Assembly (NCBI RefSeq): GCF_027570035.1
Contig: NZ_JAKMUU010000001.1
Location: 558,001-622,000, forward strand
Direction: 5' to 3'
Length of the DNA stretch: 64,000 nucleotides
Source: Corynebacterium curieae
Lineage (GTDB): Bacteria; Actinomycetota; Actinomycetes; Mycobacteriales; Mycobacteriaceae
Both the position numbers and the translations under genes were made by a program. Shown one piece after another: positions 18,239-26,256 of this stretch (positions are counted from its first letter, which is position 1; every line of letters begins with the position of its first letter). The notes under the pieces are model-generated. The model searched no databases, was not told the origin of the DNA, and saw nothing but the letters and a program-made list of their open reading frames with translations.

Positions 18239-18244
18239 TACAAT
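18239..18244 (+). promoter_or_regulatory. -10 hexamer TACAAT of ohr, with CGTACAA repeats
   Basis: TACAAT (18239-18244) lies within the first of two direct CGTACAA repeats (18237-18243 and 18252-18258). A repeat overlapping the promoter would suit an OhrR/MarR-type repressor, but no such regulator is adjacent. Confidence 0.4.
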
Positions 18245-18283
18245 CGGCGGACGTACAAAGACCCGATAGAAAAGGAGTAAATC

Positions 18284-18703
18284 ATGGACGCCGTTTACAC
18301 CACCGAAGCACTCTCCACCGGAGCAGGCCGCGACGGCCGCGCCGTAGTTAAGGATTCCGACCTGGATTTCACCATGACCGCTCCGAAGGAAATGGGCGGC
18401 AGCGGCGAAGGCGCTAACCCAGAGCAGCTCTTCGCTGCCGGTTACGCCGCTTGCTACCACTCCGCATTGAAGGCAGTGGCCAAGGACAAGGGCGTAGACG
18501 CAGAGAACTCCTCCGTCGGTGCCCGCGTTTCTCTGGGCAAGAACGACGAGGGCTTCTACCTCGGCGTGGACCTCGAGGTCACCATCCCAGGCGTTGAGGA
18601 TGACAAGGCACAAGAGCTTGCCGACGCCGCCCACCAGATGTGCCCCTACTCCAAGGCCACCCGCGGCAACATCGAAGTCAACGTTGGTGTTGCACAGGAC
18701 TAA
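18284..18703 (+). CDS. ohr: Organic hydroperoxide resistance protein
   Basis: A 139-residue Ohr/OsmC-family thiol peroxidase that reduces organic hydroperoxides with lipoyl-protein reductant. The two redox cysteines are in AACYHSALKAVAK and MCPYSKATRGN, and NPEQLFAAGYAACY is characteristic. AAAGGAG is 8 nt upstream of the ATG. It is a single gene with its own terminator. It is core-like in composition and sits between two decayed accessory stretches. Confidence 0.96.
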   Translation: MDAVYTTEALSTGAGRDGRAVVKDSDLDFTMTAPKEMGGSGEGANPEQLFAAGYAACYHSALKAVAKDKGVDAENSSVGARVSLGKNDEGFYLGVDLEVTIPGVEDDKAQELADAAHQMCPYSKATRGNIEVNVGVAQD

Positions 18704-18722
18704 TTTCTAGCCTTCTCCCCAG

Positions 18723-18762
18723 CCCACGCCGCGCCCCTTTCAGCGCTGCGTGGGTATTTTTA
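18723..18762 (+). terminator. Rho-independent terminator of ohr
   Basis: CCCACGC (18723-18729) pairs with GCGTGGG (18748-18754), with more GC pairing inside, followed by TATTTTTA. Confidence 0.75.
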
Positions 18763-18921
18763 TGCATTATGCAACCTGTTTTGTCGGCGCCTGAAAGACC
18801 AATCGGAACCTCAGTAAGGTCAGAACCCTATTTTAAAAACGCGGGTTTCCTTCAATTAGACCGCCAGGTGGAACACCTATTTTATAAAATCAGCGATTCT
18901 TAACAATTAGGAGGGCGCCCT

Positions 18922-19353
18922 ATAAAAAAATACCTATCTCTCTTTAAAGTCTATTTAGCTGCTGCCATCGGGATCGCGCTCATTGCTCTGTTAACTTTCA
19001 GAACACTCATTGTACGCCACATTCTCTTTTCAGCCGGACCGCAAAACCTAATGAATGATATGCGCTTCGACAGTCCGCCTATCAGCCTGGCTACACTCAT
19101 TAGCAACAACGCAGACGGCAAGTTTTCCAGTACCTTCACCCTTTCACTCATCGCCAAGATTTCCCTCTACATCGCCGGCACCGCCGCGATGGTCATTTCT
19201 CTCGCGCCAGTTGTTTCCATACACTTCGGCGGCTCCGCAACACTCGAATTGCACCGCACCGATGGCCACATCTCCGCCACCAGGATGCGCCTAGCATTGA
19301 TCACCAGAATGACGTTCTTATTTAGAAACCAGGATGGGTCTACCCACTCCTGA
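18922..19353 (+). CDS. Small hypothetical membrane protein with no canonical start codon
   Basis: A frame with no stop runs from 18904 to TGA at 19353. Its only start with a ribosome site is ATA at 18922, 7 nt after GGAGG and reading (I)KKYLSLFKVYLAAAIG, which would be a normal MKKYL... beginning if the codon were ATG. Two hydrophobic segments are predicted (IGIALIALLTF region and LIAKISLYIAGTAAMVISLAPVV), with a short basic C-terminus. Either the start was mutated and the gene is dead, or translation starts at ATA or at ATG 19051. No family recognised. Confidence 0.4.
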   Translation: MKKYLSLFKVYLAAAIGIALIALLTFRTLIVRHILFSAGPQNLMNDMRFDSPPISLATLISNNADGKFSSTFTLSLIAKISLYIAGTAAMVISLAPVVSIHFGGSATLELHRTDGHISATRMRLALITRMTFLFRNQDGSTHS

Positions 19354-19520
19354 CTTTCGAATAAAGCAGTTAGTTGGTATTAAACCAAGACATAGTTCCT
19401 AGGAGGGCGCCAGCAAACAGACTCAGGATAACGCCGAGTTTATGTGGTGTACTTGAAGGACAAACATTTTTAAAACTAGCCAGACACACTTCCAGGAAGT
19501 AAGAACACCTTCTTAAATAC

Positions 19521-21248
19521 TCAAAACTGTGAACCGATTTGATCGCGCACTTTTCCGAGCACTGTGTCCATGAAAGATTTAGTAGCTTCATTTTCGAATG
19601 CGCGTATAGCAATGGCTTTCGTTACCCAGTCCGTTCCATGTCCCGAGATCTTCGGTTCCAAGTCTTCAAGCTGACCTCCGGGTACGAGACAAAGAGGGAT
19701 TTCCATCAGTTTTTCGTTCAGCCGCTCAACCTCGCCTAAAAGCGGAAGATTGAGATGCAACTTGGTCAGTTTCTTGTTCAACAACTTTTTCCTGCGGCCT
19801 TCATACTTGTCTTCTGGCACGCCTTTTAATTCCGAATCCGCTTCCGAAAGAATGATTTCTTCAATCTCATTTCGGAACGAAATTAGATCATTCTCGTCAC
19901 GAGCACTGGTCTCTTTTAGCACTTTGCTGAACGGCCCTCCACTATGATGACGGTTTTCCGACACAATGAAATCAGTATCTGCGACAATTACCGTCGGCGC
20001 CGTCAATGAGCGCAAAAGTTCGAATGTTGACGGAACATTGTTCTTACCCCCAACACCGACAAAGCAAATGGAGGAGGGCTGCAAGCCCGAAGGCAATTCT
20101 TCTGCAAGCGACTCTAGAGCTTCGCTAAAGAAATATGCGTCCTTTTCATTCTCAACGATAATCACTGCATCCGAGAAGAGCCCATCTAGTAGATGAGTAT
20201 GCCGAATTCTACTTTTATTTCTAATATCTTCGTTAAAGGTCGGTGGGATCAAAGAAAAACTGTATTTCGACTTACCATTATCATCAACAGTTCTCTGTAG
20301 CCGAATAATAGACAGAGTATCTTTTTGGCCACCAGCCAATCCACTAAGTAGATTTTTGTCGTGAGTAGCGCAAAATATTTGTCGCCCTTCCTGCTCCGCC
20401 ACCTTACGAAGTATCTGACCGAGCCGATGAGCCTGAGGAGGATGAAGAAACGCTTCAGGCTCGTCCAGTAGCACGATGGGCCTGTCATCAGCAAAAAGAC
20501 CTAGCAAAATTCCGAGTACACTCTGCATTCCAAGGCCTTGTTGCCACACTTTGGGATGCCCGTCCATTTCTGCCCGCTGAGAGGATGAATAACTCTCGCC
20601 AATCCTCGGCATATTTTCGCTCGTTGGAGCAATCTTATAGCCTATGGTTCCCTCACCGATCTCGTATACTGACAGGGGCTCGCCAAACACTTCATGGAAA
20701 TATTCGGTAACTTTCTTAAGTGCTACCTTGTCGTGCCATACTCGCTTGGCAAGACTATCTTCCTTTAAATCTTTTAGATGCGATTCTTGGACGCGGTTGA
20801 GCGGGCCGTCTCGTCGAACGAAATAACCTACAAGACATCCCAAGCTGGAGGCTCCGGAAAAGATGGTTTGAACCTCTTCGAGACCTATAAATCTATTGAG
20901 AGCTGTTAGGTGCGAGGAAAAGTGCTCTGGAACGTTCGCCTCGTACCGCCCCGATCGACTCAATGTCAGATTTTCGTTAGCCCACGAAGCACAAATCTCT
21001 TCCGACAAGTGTCCACGTCCCCGCCACTGAATTTCTGCTCTGGCGATTAGACCTTCATTCTGTTTCGAAAATGCAGAATCCACCCCCGCAAGCTGAGCTT
21101 CTAGCTGATCAAGAAAGTGCGATTTCCCTGAATTGTTGGGGCCAACAAGAGCAGTAACGGTACCAGCTTTGAGACAGATGTTTGCTTCACCGATTTGTAT
21201 ATTGGTAATAGTGGGCTTGACTACGCCGCGATTAGCATTATTCCTCAT
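19521..21248 (-). CDS. OLD-family ATP-dependent nuclease (AAA ATPase + TOPRIM)
   Basis: A 575-residue protein with an N-terminal SMC/ABC-type ATPase and a C-terminal TOPRIM nuclease domain. Walker A is GPNNSGKS (residues 36-43), Walker B is PIVLLDEPEAFLHPP, and the switch histidine is in CATHDKN. The TOPRIM has VIIVENEKDAYFF and TVIVADTDF. OLD proteins such as P2 Old and GajA act in phage exclusion. No helicase partner (as in Gabija) is next to it, so it would be a solitary class 1-like OLD. Composition is more AT-rich than the core, suggesting transfer. Just downstream, minus-strand codons at 19370-19440 read LGVILSLFAGALLGTMSW, a possible remnant of a membrane gene. Confidence 0.88.
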   Translation of the reverse strand: MRNNANRGVVKPTITNIQIGEANICLKAGTVTALVGPNNSGKSHFLDQLEAQLAGVDSAFSKQNEGLIARAEIQWRGRGHLSEEICASWANENLTLSRSGRYEANVPEHFSSHLTALNRFIGLEEVQTIFSGASSLGCLVGYFVRRDGPLNRVQESHLKDLKEDSLAKRVWHDKVALKKVTEYFHEVFGEPLSVYEIGEGTIGYKIAPTSENMPRIGESYSSSQRAEMDGHPKVWQQGLGMQSVLGILLGLFADDRPIVLLDEPEAFLHPPQAHRLGQILRKVAEQEGRQIFCATHDKNLLSGLAGGQKDTLSIIRLQRTVDDNGKSKYSFSLIPPTFNEDIRNKSRIRHTHLLDGLFSDAVIIVENEKDAYFFSEALESLAEELPSGLQPSSICFVGVGGKNNVPSTFELLRSLTAPTVIVADTDFIVSENRHHSGGPFSKVLKETSARDENDLISFRNEIEEIILSEADSELKGVPEDKYEGRRKKLLNKKLTKLHLNLPLLGEVERLNEKLMEIPLCLVPGGQLEDLEPKISGHGTDWVTKAIAIRAFENEATKSFMDTVLGKVRDQIGSQF

Positions 21249-21375
21249 ACCTTGAAATTAGAACACAACTTCTACAAAAACAATGACTTCACCTCCTTTT
21301 CCTCCAGAGCCTAGCCTTTCTGAAAGCCTATTCTTAATCCTCCGAAATTCCGTTGGGTCTGCGCATAGTGGTCTC

Positions 21376-21840
21376 CTACTCCAATTCACCCCGGTACTTC
21401 TCCGCTAGGACCTTTCGGTCCGCGAACAGCGCCGCAGCCGTACCTCGAGCGGAGGCGGACGAACTCGACACTGGCGGAAATAAAGGCCGCGGGATTAACA
21501 AAATCGTGACGGATGCCACCAGGACCACAAAGTGGACTGGGGAGCCCTTCTGAGATGAGGAGTGCGATGGCACCGGCAGGCGGCGCCCCCGCCCTCGCCT
21601 AGCTCGACGCGACGAAGGGCTTCAAAATCGAGCGATCGAAAAAGGTAGCGCCCCGTGGCCACCAAATTCAACGGCGGCTCTCCAGCCGCAGGCTTTTCCA
21701 CCATGCCCACAACCGTCTTCACCCGGTCATCGCCGGTAGCCACAACATTAAATACGCCATAAGGACCTGGCTCTGGCGACAGCTCCGCCACGCTTCCCGC
21801 CTCCCCACCGAAAAGCAGAGCGCCGGTCGCCAACTCTTCA
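21376..21840 (-). pseudogene. galU: galU 3' fragment, multiply frameshifted
   Basis: Minus-strand pieces correspond to the C-terminal half of UTP-glucose-1-phosphate uridylyltransferase. YGVFNVVATGDDRVKTVVGM and LNLVATGRYLF are in one frame, with IRHDFVNPAAFISASVEF and LAEKYRGELE in others. There are several frameshifts and no start. It is the most diverged of three galU copies in this window, all in the same orientation, so it is probably the oldest scar. The flanking bases (21249-21375 and 21841-22035) contain no gene. Confidence 0.75.
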
Positions 21841-22035
21841 CCGCGGGCCAGTTACGCATTGAGCAGGAGTGGATTCCGTATTCTCACGCGAGTGCGACAA
21901 TTGTGGAGATTTACGGAAAAACTCAGCTTCAATTGACCCCACGGAGCAGGCTCCTCTCCCACAACCTCGAGCTCCTGAATCACATTGACTAAAACTTGAT
22001 TCACGCGTTTAATGGAGCTAACAAGGAGTGCAACC

Positions 22036-22368
22036 ATGAACATACCTACTGACTTTGGCGAGCGCGTCCGCACACAACGCCAACTGCGCGAGCTTAACCA
22101 ACGAGAGCTTGCCGCCATGACCGATGGCATTCTGTCCCAATCGACTCTTGCCCGCCTGGAGAAAGGCACAGCCACACCAACTCTCCACCACATCATGGCC
22201 CTCACGTGGGCTTTGGGCATCGATGCCGCTGAGTTTGTGGACGCCACCCCGCTCTCCCAGCGCGTACGCGTTGCTCCTCGTGGAGACGGCGTTGGCGTGG
22301 ATACTGCGACGCAGCAGCTATTGCCATTTCTTCAACTGCGTGTGAACTTGGACGGTCTCAATGCCTAA
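22036..22368 (+). CDS. XRE-family HTH transcriptional regulator
   Basis: A 110-residue DNA-binding protein. The helix-turn-helix covers about residues 8-65: FGERVRTQRQLRELNQRELA, then ILSQSTLARLEKGTATPTLHHIMAL. AGGAG precedes the ATG at 22036 by 7 nt. The last 8 nt overlap the next gene, which encodes an ImmA/IrrE metalloprotease. In such pairs the protease usually relieves repression by, or is regulated with, the XRE protein. It leads a three-gene operon ending in a broken PIN gene. Confidence 0.88.
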   Translation: MNIPTDFGERVRTQRQLRELNQRELAAMTDGILSQSTLARLEKGTATPTLHHIMALTWALGIDAAEFVDATPLSQRVRVAPRGDGVGVDTATQQLLPFLQLRVNLDGLNA

Positions 22369-23119
22369 ATCGAAAAGCCCATCACAGCAAGGCATTGACC
22401 TAGCTACCCGCTTTCGAGAAAAACACCTGCTAGGTACCGAGCCGATCGATGACATCAATGGTCTCATGAAGCTGGTCGAAGCGGACTTCATTGTCCTCGA
22501 ATTGCCGAGCGGCTTGGATGCCTTGACTCTTCGCGATCCCGCCTCCGGTGCTTTAACAGTGGGGATTGGAACGAGTAGCAATCCGTATCGCCAACGGTTC
22601 ACCGTGGCACACGAAATTGGTCATATCATGGCCGGTGACATTACTGAAGACGGGGCTTCCCTGCTCTGCGATACAACTCATCCTTCCGAAACGCGCGCGA
22701 ACACTTTCGCACGGTGCGTGCTGTGCCCTGTGGAGGCACTACACGATCTTCCCCCGACTTCGACCCAGGAAGAGCTCCTATCATACGTCGTCCAGTGCTT
22801 CCAGGTCTCCCCCACTGTGGCAGCAATCCAACTCTGCGATGCCGGACTCATTTCGGAGGAGACTAAAGAAGAACTCAGAAGCTACTCTACTAAGCGGCTA
22901 GCCTCTCAATTCGGCTGGAAAGCCAATTACGATCACGCTGCCAGGATTTCGGAGTTGCCCCGCTCCTCTGAAAGGCTCGTTGCCGATGCATACAAGGCTT
23001 ATAACCAGGGACTCATCGCTCTGCCTTCGGTTGCCTTCGCTGAACAGGTCAGCATCGAGGAAGTTATCGATTCAACGGATAGCGCGCAGCGCCCCCTCCA
23101 ACAACGAACACTCAGGTAG
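22361..23119 (+). CDS. ImmA/IrrE-family metallopeptidase (COG2856), C-terminus possibly frameshifted
   Basis: A 252-residue Zn-peptidase-fold protein. The metal motif HEIGH is at residues 84-88 in FTVAHEIGHIMAGD, and the third ligand region is SETRANTFAR. It overlaps the XRE regulator gene by 8 nt. The last residues after about 23080 (QRPLQQRTLR) look non-native. Another frame continues APSNNEHSGSSDIEADLADF to TAG at 23165, ending 7 bp before the PIN frame. A single-base slip near 23090 would restore this acidic tail, so the C-terminus may be damaged while the catalytic part is intact. Confidence 0.85.
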   Translation: MPKSKSPSQQGIDLATRFREKHLLGTEPIDDINGLMKLVEADFIVLELPSGLDALTLRDPASGALTVGIGTSSNPYRQRFTVAHEIGHIMAGDITEDGASLLCDTTHPSETRANTFARCVLCPVEALHDLPPTSTQEELLSYVVQCFQVSPTVAAIQLCDAGLISEETKEELRSYSTKRLASQFGWKANYDHAARISELPRSSERLVADAYKAYNQGLIALPSVAFAEQVSIEEVIDSTDSAQRPLQQRTLR

Positions 23120-23172
23120 TAGTGATATCGAAGCTGACCTAGCAGACTTCTTCGCTGACGAATAGGCGCAGC

Positions 23173-23762
23173 ATGACTAGAAAATTCATCTTTGCTGATA
23201 CCAGCGTGCTCCTCAATTTCATCTGCGCCGACGAACAGGATCTCCTTCTCAAGTTCGTGGGCGATGAACAGCTTTACGTACCGGAGGCCGTAAAAAATGA
23301 GGTGAAAAGAAAACTAGAAACTCCAAGGTTTCAGAGCTGCTATACGACTTGGACTTCCCTAGTTACACATGGCCACGTGAAAGTCCTCTAGGATGATTAC
23401 GAACGCCTCTGGAAGCACATCCATCATTTCTCTGGACCCGGTTACACGATCCAAGGCGGCATGGCGAAAACCTTGGCGAGTACACCACTATCGCACATTG
23501 TCTTGCACTTCTTGAGGACAATCCCAGTGTAAGGACTGCAATCATCATCGATGACGAAGAAGCGAAGCAGCTCATAAACAAACGACAAGCAGCGACAGTC
23601 TTCACCACCGAAGCAGTGCTCCTCCGCTGCGTACAGCTTCACATCCTCACGGATCGCGGCGAATCACGACGAGTGTGGAAGAAACTCTCGAAGTTCGACA
23701 ACCTACTCCCCTTTGAACAAACTAAGCTCAACGACCGCACTAACTATCGCCGCTTTAACTAG
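23173..23762 (+). pseudogene. PIN-domain protein pseudogene
   Basis: The frame starts MTRKFIFADTSVLLNFICAD, a PIN nuclease N-terminus with the first acidic residue, and reads EAVKNEVKRKLE. It hits TAG at 23389-23391 (VKVL stop DDYERLW), then needs a frame change at about 23430-23450 to continue HGENLGEYTTIAHCLALLED, TAIIIDDEEAKQ and VWKKLSKFDN to TAG at 23762. These are typical PIN motifs (the GE..TI box and the IDD acidic patch). With XRE and ImmA upstream it was likely the effector of a toxin-antitoxin-like unit, now dead. Confidence 0.75.
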
Positions 23763-23900
23763 TCCAAGCCTCATGCTTTGGCATCGCTGGGTTCCACGAC
23801 ATCTCAAACTATCTTCAGATGCCTTGCTACAGGGCTCAAGGAACCACAGCTTTATGGCCGAGGTAATAACGACCTTCGGACAATGGGTAAGCTGCCAAGT

Positions 23901-24326
23901 CTATTCTTCCTTTTCCATTTTTCTGGCTTGCCTGTGCTCGCGCCTTCGAGCGCGTTTTGCTTTGCGGATGTCCACGACCCAATGCGGAACAAAAGGCCAT
24001 GGAAGCGGAACCCCGATCACACCCGTAAATCCAATGCCTCCTATGACAAAAGCTGCCACGAGCGGAACTTTCAGCACCGTTTCCACAAACTCAGGAGGGT
24101 TCGCGAGCGCGACCAACCCTGCGGCACCGGCAGCGCCCATAATTAGCGTGCAGTAAGGATAAATGAAGAGGACACCATCACTTCCTGCGCCCATCACATC
24201 GGATGAGTCGTACCACTCTTCCGATCTGGGAACTCTCCGCACACACCGGATGTAGTAGGCCCAGTAGAACACCATGACAAGCACCGCCGCGACGCAAACA
24301 AGCAGCTCGGTAGTATCGCCGTCCAT
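23901..24326 (-). CDS. Hypothetical membrane protein
   Basis: A 141-residue protein with about three hydrophobic segments: an N-terminal VCVAAVLVMVFYWAYYI, a central CTLIMGAAGAAGLVALA, and VPLVAAFVIGGIGFTGVIG. The strongly basic tail (RKAKRARRREHRQARKMEK) would lie in the cytoplasm. I recognise no family. It is convergent with the PIN pseudogene, and the 5' side borders an IS3 scar. Confidence 0.6.
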   Translation of the reverse strand: MDGDTTELLVCVAAVLVMVFYWAYYIRCVRRVPRSEEWYDSSDVMGAGSDGVLFIYPYCTLIMGAAGAAGLVALANPPEFVETVLKVPLVAAFVIGGIGFTGVIGVPLPWPFVPHWVVDIRKAKRARRREHRQARKMEKEE

Positions 24327-24386
24327 AGAATAGGGCCTCCTGTGGCTGCTGGTCGCGGTATGTACTAAAACGCTACCAGCGTCTGC

Positions 24387-24555
24387 TGGACCTGACCCCC
24401 GTTAGGTAGACACTGATATCCAGCCCGATTGGGTTGAGACGAAAGGTGATCTACCACCATGCCTAAGCGCTCTGAACAGTTCAAACGTGATGCTATGACC
24501 CCTACGAAATCAATGAGATCTCAGTTCACGCGGCCTCACCTGAGCACTGGGCCTA
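24387..24555 (+). mobile_element. IS3-family remnant (left end and start of orfA)
   Basis: The stretch TGGACCTGACCCCC resembles the left end of an IS3-group element. It is followed by the transposase orfA start MPKRSEQFKRDAM and, after a frame change, YEINEISVHAAS, before being cut off. The rest of the element is missing. It abuts the PucR-type gene. Confidence 0.6.
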
Positions 24556-26127
24556 GTGGCTTCTAGAGGCTGCAGAGGCGTTTCCTAGAATCAAGAGTTC
24601 GGCAGCCACCAGCGGATCTTTGAGGTCTAGCTCGAGAATCTCTGCGATTTCTTCCATGCGGCGCCGCACAGTATGCCGGTGGGTTTCCAGTTCTTCGGCA
24701 GTATGAGAAATATTGCCGCCATTGCGCAGGAAAGCCTCTAGAGTACAGGCGAAATCGGTACGGTTGCCGGCATCAATTTCCTGCAGCCTTCCCCACGTCT
24801 CTTTTACGCGGTAGCCAATAGCACTGCGTACTTGAACATCGCCAAGCCAATTCAGAGATTTGGCTTCGGGGCCGACCAGCGTTCCCGCCTGAAGACCGAA
24901 GACTACGCGTTGTAGTTCTTCCACCACAGTTTCATTCAGATCAGACCACAAGAGTGGGACTCCCACGGCGATGCGTTGAGTGGTGCGCATTCCTAGAAAT
25001 AGTTCTCGGATATTTTTCACGCTGCGGGTACCCCGAAAGATGAGGAAGGATGTGGTGGCGTCGATAGGCAGGGCAAAAAGCATGCGCCCGTAGCTGGCAA
25101 GTCGCTGATCTAGATTGCGTATAAACCGGTGGTGCCCCTGGGGCGATTTTGATTTCACCAGTACTGGCCGCACCCGCCCATCCGCATCGCCTACGTGGTG
25201 AAAGATCCGCTGCATCGAGTCTTGGTCTTTCGAAAGCCCAATTTGGATAGCAATAGCTAGGGAATTGAGCTCTTGCTGCATCGTGCGCAATTCCCGCGGG
25301 CGGGTGATGATGAGCTCTGCCAAGCCAGCAGCATGTTTGAGCGCTGTGCGATCATGCGAGCTGAAAAGGTGTGGAGCAGCCGCAATCAGACCATAGACGC
25401 GGCCTCCTTGGGGCTGGAGCCGCTGGGCAATGACATTGAATGAGCCATACTGGGCGGCGATACCAAATTTTCTTTTACTCGTTTCCTCCACAATGGGGCG
25501 AAAATCCAGTTCCTCAGCCCCTGGTATCCCAGCTTGGGCAGCGATTCGCCCATCCAGATCGACGAGGCACATATGGGCCTGCAGAGCTTGCGCTGTGCGC
25601 GATACCAGTTCTGGCAATCCCTGGGCGGCGGCCTCACTGAGCAACTGTTGCCGTTCCAACAGCTCCGCATGGGCTAGGTCGCGCTGACGTATCGCCTCAC
25701 GGTGTAGCGCTGCCTGCAAAGAGATAAAGGGCGTCTCCAACGGGACAATGAATAAGGATATCTCTGCTTCCTTGGCAGCATCGATCATGGCTGAAGGAAC
25801 CTCATCAAAAGCAATGCCTAAGCCGAATCCAATGCCGGCTACACCGGCCTCGGCAAGCTTGCGCACATAAAGAGGAAGCTCTTGTGGCGTGTGCGCGAAG
25901 GCAATACCTGTAAGTAAGACCACGGAACCTGCGCCGATGAATTCGCGCGGGTCCACGAGCTCACAAGGGTGAATAGCAGAGAATTTCCGCCCAGAATCGT
26001 GAACCTTTTCTAGGTTTAGCCCCTTTTGGGCCACTAGCCACGACAAGGACAGATCGATATCTGGCCTAGTGAGATCAGCCGCACCACGAACATCTGCATC
26101 GGTGCCTACTACGTTGAGTGAAACCAT
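24553..26127 (-). CDS. PucR-family transcriptional regulator
   Basis: A 524-residue regulator with an N-terminal PucR ligand-sensing domain, a central GAF-like region and a C-terminal PucR helix-turn-helix (FLRNGGNISHTAEELETHRH, TVRRRMEEIAEIL). PucR proteins control purine, amine or aromatic catabolic genes. The ATG at 26127 was chosen because GGAGGGG lies 6 nt upstream. The gene is divergent from the aminotransferase operon across 129 bp containing direct and inverted repeats, so it most likely controls that operon and itself. The 3' end touches an IS3 scar but seems complete. Confidence 0.9.
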   Translation of the reverse strand: MVSLNVVGTDADVRGAADLTRPDIDLSLSWLVAQKGLNLEKVHDSGRKFSAIHPCELVDPREFIGAGSVVLLTGIAFAHTPQELPLYVRKLAEAGVAGIGFGLGIAFDEVPSAMIDAAKEAEISLFIVPLETPFISLQAALHREAIRQRDLAHAELLERQQLLSEAAAQGLPELVSRTAQALQAHMCLVDLDGRIAAQAGIPGAEELDFRPIVEETSKRKFGIAAQYGSFNVIAQRLQPQGGRVYGLIAAAPHLFSSHDRTALKHAAGLAELIITRPRELRTMQQELNSLAIAIQIGLSKDQDSMQRIFHHVGDADGRVRPVLVKSKSPQGHHRFIRNLDQRLASYGRMLFALPIDATTSFLIFRGTRSVKNIRELFLGMRTTQRIAVGVPLLWSDLNETVVEELQRVVFGLQAGTLVGPEAKSLNWLGDVQVRSAIGYRVKETWGRLQEIDAGNRTDFACTLEAFLRNGGNISHTAEELETHRHTVRRRMEEIAEILELDLKDPLVAAELLILGNASAASRSH

Positions 26128-26148
26128 AGCCCGCCCCTCCACATCCAT

Positions 26149-26248
26149 ACTGTCTAAGTTTTTCGCCTCAATTCACCACACTGTCTATATCGCATATTAC
26201 ATCTTTCGGTACACAATGATGCACATCACATTCTCAATAAGTACCGAA
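26149..26248. promoter_or_regulatory. Candidate PucR operators in the divergent intergenic region
   Basis: ACTGTCTA occurs at 26149-26156 and 26180-26187, a 31-bp period that places both on one DNA face. TTCGGTAC (26205-26212) and GTACCGAA (26241-26248) form a perfect inverted repeat flanking the region just before the aminotransferase start. One or both are probable regulator sites. Confidence 0.45.
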
Positions 26249-26256
26249 GGAGTGAC

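Noticed and set aside
18908..19411. 12-base direct repeat TAGGAGGGCGCC at 18908 and 19400 flanking the ATA-start frame
   Set aside because: It looked like a target duplication or att site, but the first copy is a ribosome site, the second is inside a minus-strand remnant, and no mobile gene lies between.
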